From Brachionus koreanus (lineage: Eukaryota > Rotifera > Eurotatoria > Ploima > Brachionidae): a stretch of DNA of 17,024 nt. The stretch lies in assembly GCA_016987375.1 (NCBI GenBank), contig PJRA01000005.1, positions 932,855 through 949,878 of the forward strand, written 5' to 3'. Of this stretch, positions 16,233 to 17,024 are shown piece after piece. Both the position numbers and the translations under genes were made by a program. How positions within the stretch are numbered: the first letter of the stretch is position 1; the number at the start of each line of letters is the position of its first letter. The notes beneath the pieces are model-generated. The model was not told the origin of the DNA, did no database searches, and was given only the letters and a program-made list of their open reading frames with translations.

Positions 16233-16368
16233 TACTTTGCACCCGAAAAAATTGGGTTTTGGGTTGGGTGGATATATTTCACCCATACCCATTACCCATT
16301 ACCTATTTACCCTATTTTTCGTGTGACTCACCCATATTTACCCGAAATACCATCGCTTTACTTTGCAC
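16233..16368. repeat. GGGT/ACCC-rich insertion between 10-bp direct repeats
   Basis: TACTTTGCAC occurs at 16233-16242 and 16359-16368. The 116 nt between them are dominated by degenerate ACCCAT/ACCCATT units, with GGGTTTTGGGTTGGGTGG near the left end, so parts can fold back on each other. The direct repeats look like a target-site duplication around a small insertion. The unit does not form a clean telomere repeat. Confidence 0.5.
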
Positions 16369-16450
16369 ACAGTCCTATGAAAAAATTAGACTGTATTTTT
16401 TTATATTAATGGCTTTAAAAAAAAATATCAAGAAATATTAAAAAATATCA

Positions 16451-16558
16451 CTCTGTTTTATTTAAAGAAGTCCAACCGTCAGGTATTATGGTAATAAATT
16501 GTGCTTCTTTCAATTTTTCTTCAATTGCAGTTTTTACTTGCAACTCTTCATTAATATA
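16451..16558 (-). mobile_element. hAT/DUF659-like transposase fragment
   Basis: Thirty-six minus-strand codons read YINEELQ, then KTAIEEKLKEAQFITIIPDG and WTSLNK. T-x-x-x-D-G-W-(T/S) preceded by a charged helix is the signature around the first catalytic Asp of hAT-type transposases and DUF659 proteins. Stops bound the fragment on both sides. It sits directly against the plus-strand LINE fragment that follows. Confidence 0.5.
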
Positions 16559-16564
16559 TCATTC

Positions 16565-17024
16565 CTAAAAGTTCGAGTTGATGGCAATGATAGATTTTCA
16601 AGAACCAAAGTTTTTCATCAACATGGATTTATGCATGGTAAATCCTGTGTAACCAACTTGCTTGAAAGCTTAGATATTATTACTGAGGCCTTGAATAGAG
16701 GATTCAGTGCTGTGGTAGTATTTTTAGATTTCACTAGAGATCTATAGATCAAGTTAAAGAGCTATGGATTTACCGGTAAGCTTTTGGCATGGCTCGAAAA
16801 TTTTCTAGAATATAGGAAACAGAGAGTTGTAATAGGTCAGTATGATCTGATTGGGTTGCTAAGTGGGGTTCCACAAGGTTAAGTTCTTGGTCCCTTACTA
16901 TTCCTGATCTTCATAATGATTTACCAGAGCTAGTATGTCACTTTTGCAAGTTTTTTGCGGATGACAGCAAATTGATTAGTATCATTAGAAATACTAGTGA
17001 TCAAATGCTAATTCAAGATGACAT
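16565..17024 (+). mobile_element. Jockey/CR1-type LINE reverse transcriptase, plus strand, cut by window end
   Basis: Plus-strand words in RT order are VFHQHGFMHGKSCVTNLLES (motif 2a-like), then ALNRGFSAVVVFLDFT (motif A, carrying the first catalytic Asp), KLKSYGF.GKLLAWLENFL, RKQRVVIG, SGVPQG (16865), VLGPLLFLIF and, in another frame, HNDLPELV and CKFFADDSKLI with an intact FADD (near 16957). Breaks: a stop and deletion after LDFT (16745), TAA inside QG.VLGP (about 16880), and a frameshift near 16910. It is dead as it stands. It resembles but clearly differs from the 3225-4060 copy, and it continues past the window. Confidence 0.8.

Noticed and set aside
1..17024. tRNA, rRNA, CRISPR array, bacterial operon or phage signals
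   Set aside because: Searched by eye on both strands: no cloverleaf with conserved TTC-loop bases, no regularly spaced repeats, no ribosome binding sites ahead of ORFs; genes are spliced.

Overview
The window looks like nuclear DNA of a small, very AT-rich invertebrate. Genes are spliced, most introns are 53 to 65 nt with GT..AG ends, and polyadenylation signals follow the stop codons. Decayed DNA transposons and LINEs are dense. A LysM-protein tail beside an SLC5-like transporter, with this base composition and intron size, would suit a monogonont rotifer of the Brachionus type. That placement is inference. Nothing looks bacterial: no operon, CRISPR array or ribosome binding site.

Layout. 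1-129 is the C-terminal end of a LysM-domain protein, whose start lies left of the window. 130-994 is intergenic with one decayed open stretch. 995-1132 is a small ORF whose stop codon touches the start of a single-exon 631-residue SLC5-like (sodium:solute symporter family) membrane protein at 1133-3028. 3225-4060 is a 5'-truncated, dead LINE on the minus strand. 4560-5165 holds unidentified decayed coding traces on the minus strand, and 5390-5824 holds an internally deleted Tigger/pogo-like transposase on the plus strand.

The best-supported gene is a complete cullin-1 orthologue at 7006-15479, plus strand. I rebuilt it as eight exons whose phases all agree, giving 793 residues. It is the scaffold of SCF ubiquitin ligases, and the Skp1-binding helix, the Rbx1-binding core and the neddylation lysine (K737) are all visible. 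Five introns are 53-65 nt. The other two are 3421 and 2379 nt, and both carry mobile-element debris. Intron 2 has a minus-strand LINE 3' part split by a 192-bp foldback element with an 8-bp target duplication and by a 197-bp TTAA-flanked MITE, a Tc1/mariner transposase remnant, and a repeat related to the 3' end of the 3225-4060 LINE. Intron 5 has a GC-rich 16-bp hairpin and a long imperfect inverted repeat.

Downstream of the cullin are a second LINE family (minus, 16056-16200), a GGGT-rich insertion between 10-bp direct repeats, a hAT/DUF659-like transposase fragment (minus) and a jockey/CR1-type reverse transcriptase fragment (plus) that runs off the window end. The three genes show no functional link. 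I found no convincing new multi-gene system. The most informative structures are the nested insertions in cullin intron 2, the intronic hairpin, and the divergent symporter with its abutting upstream ORF.
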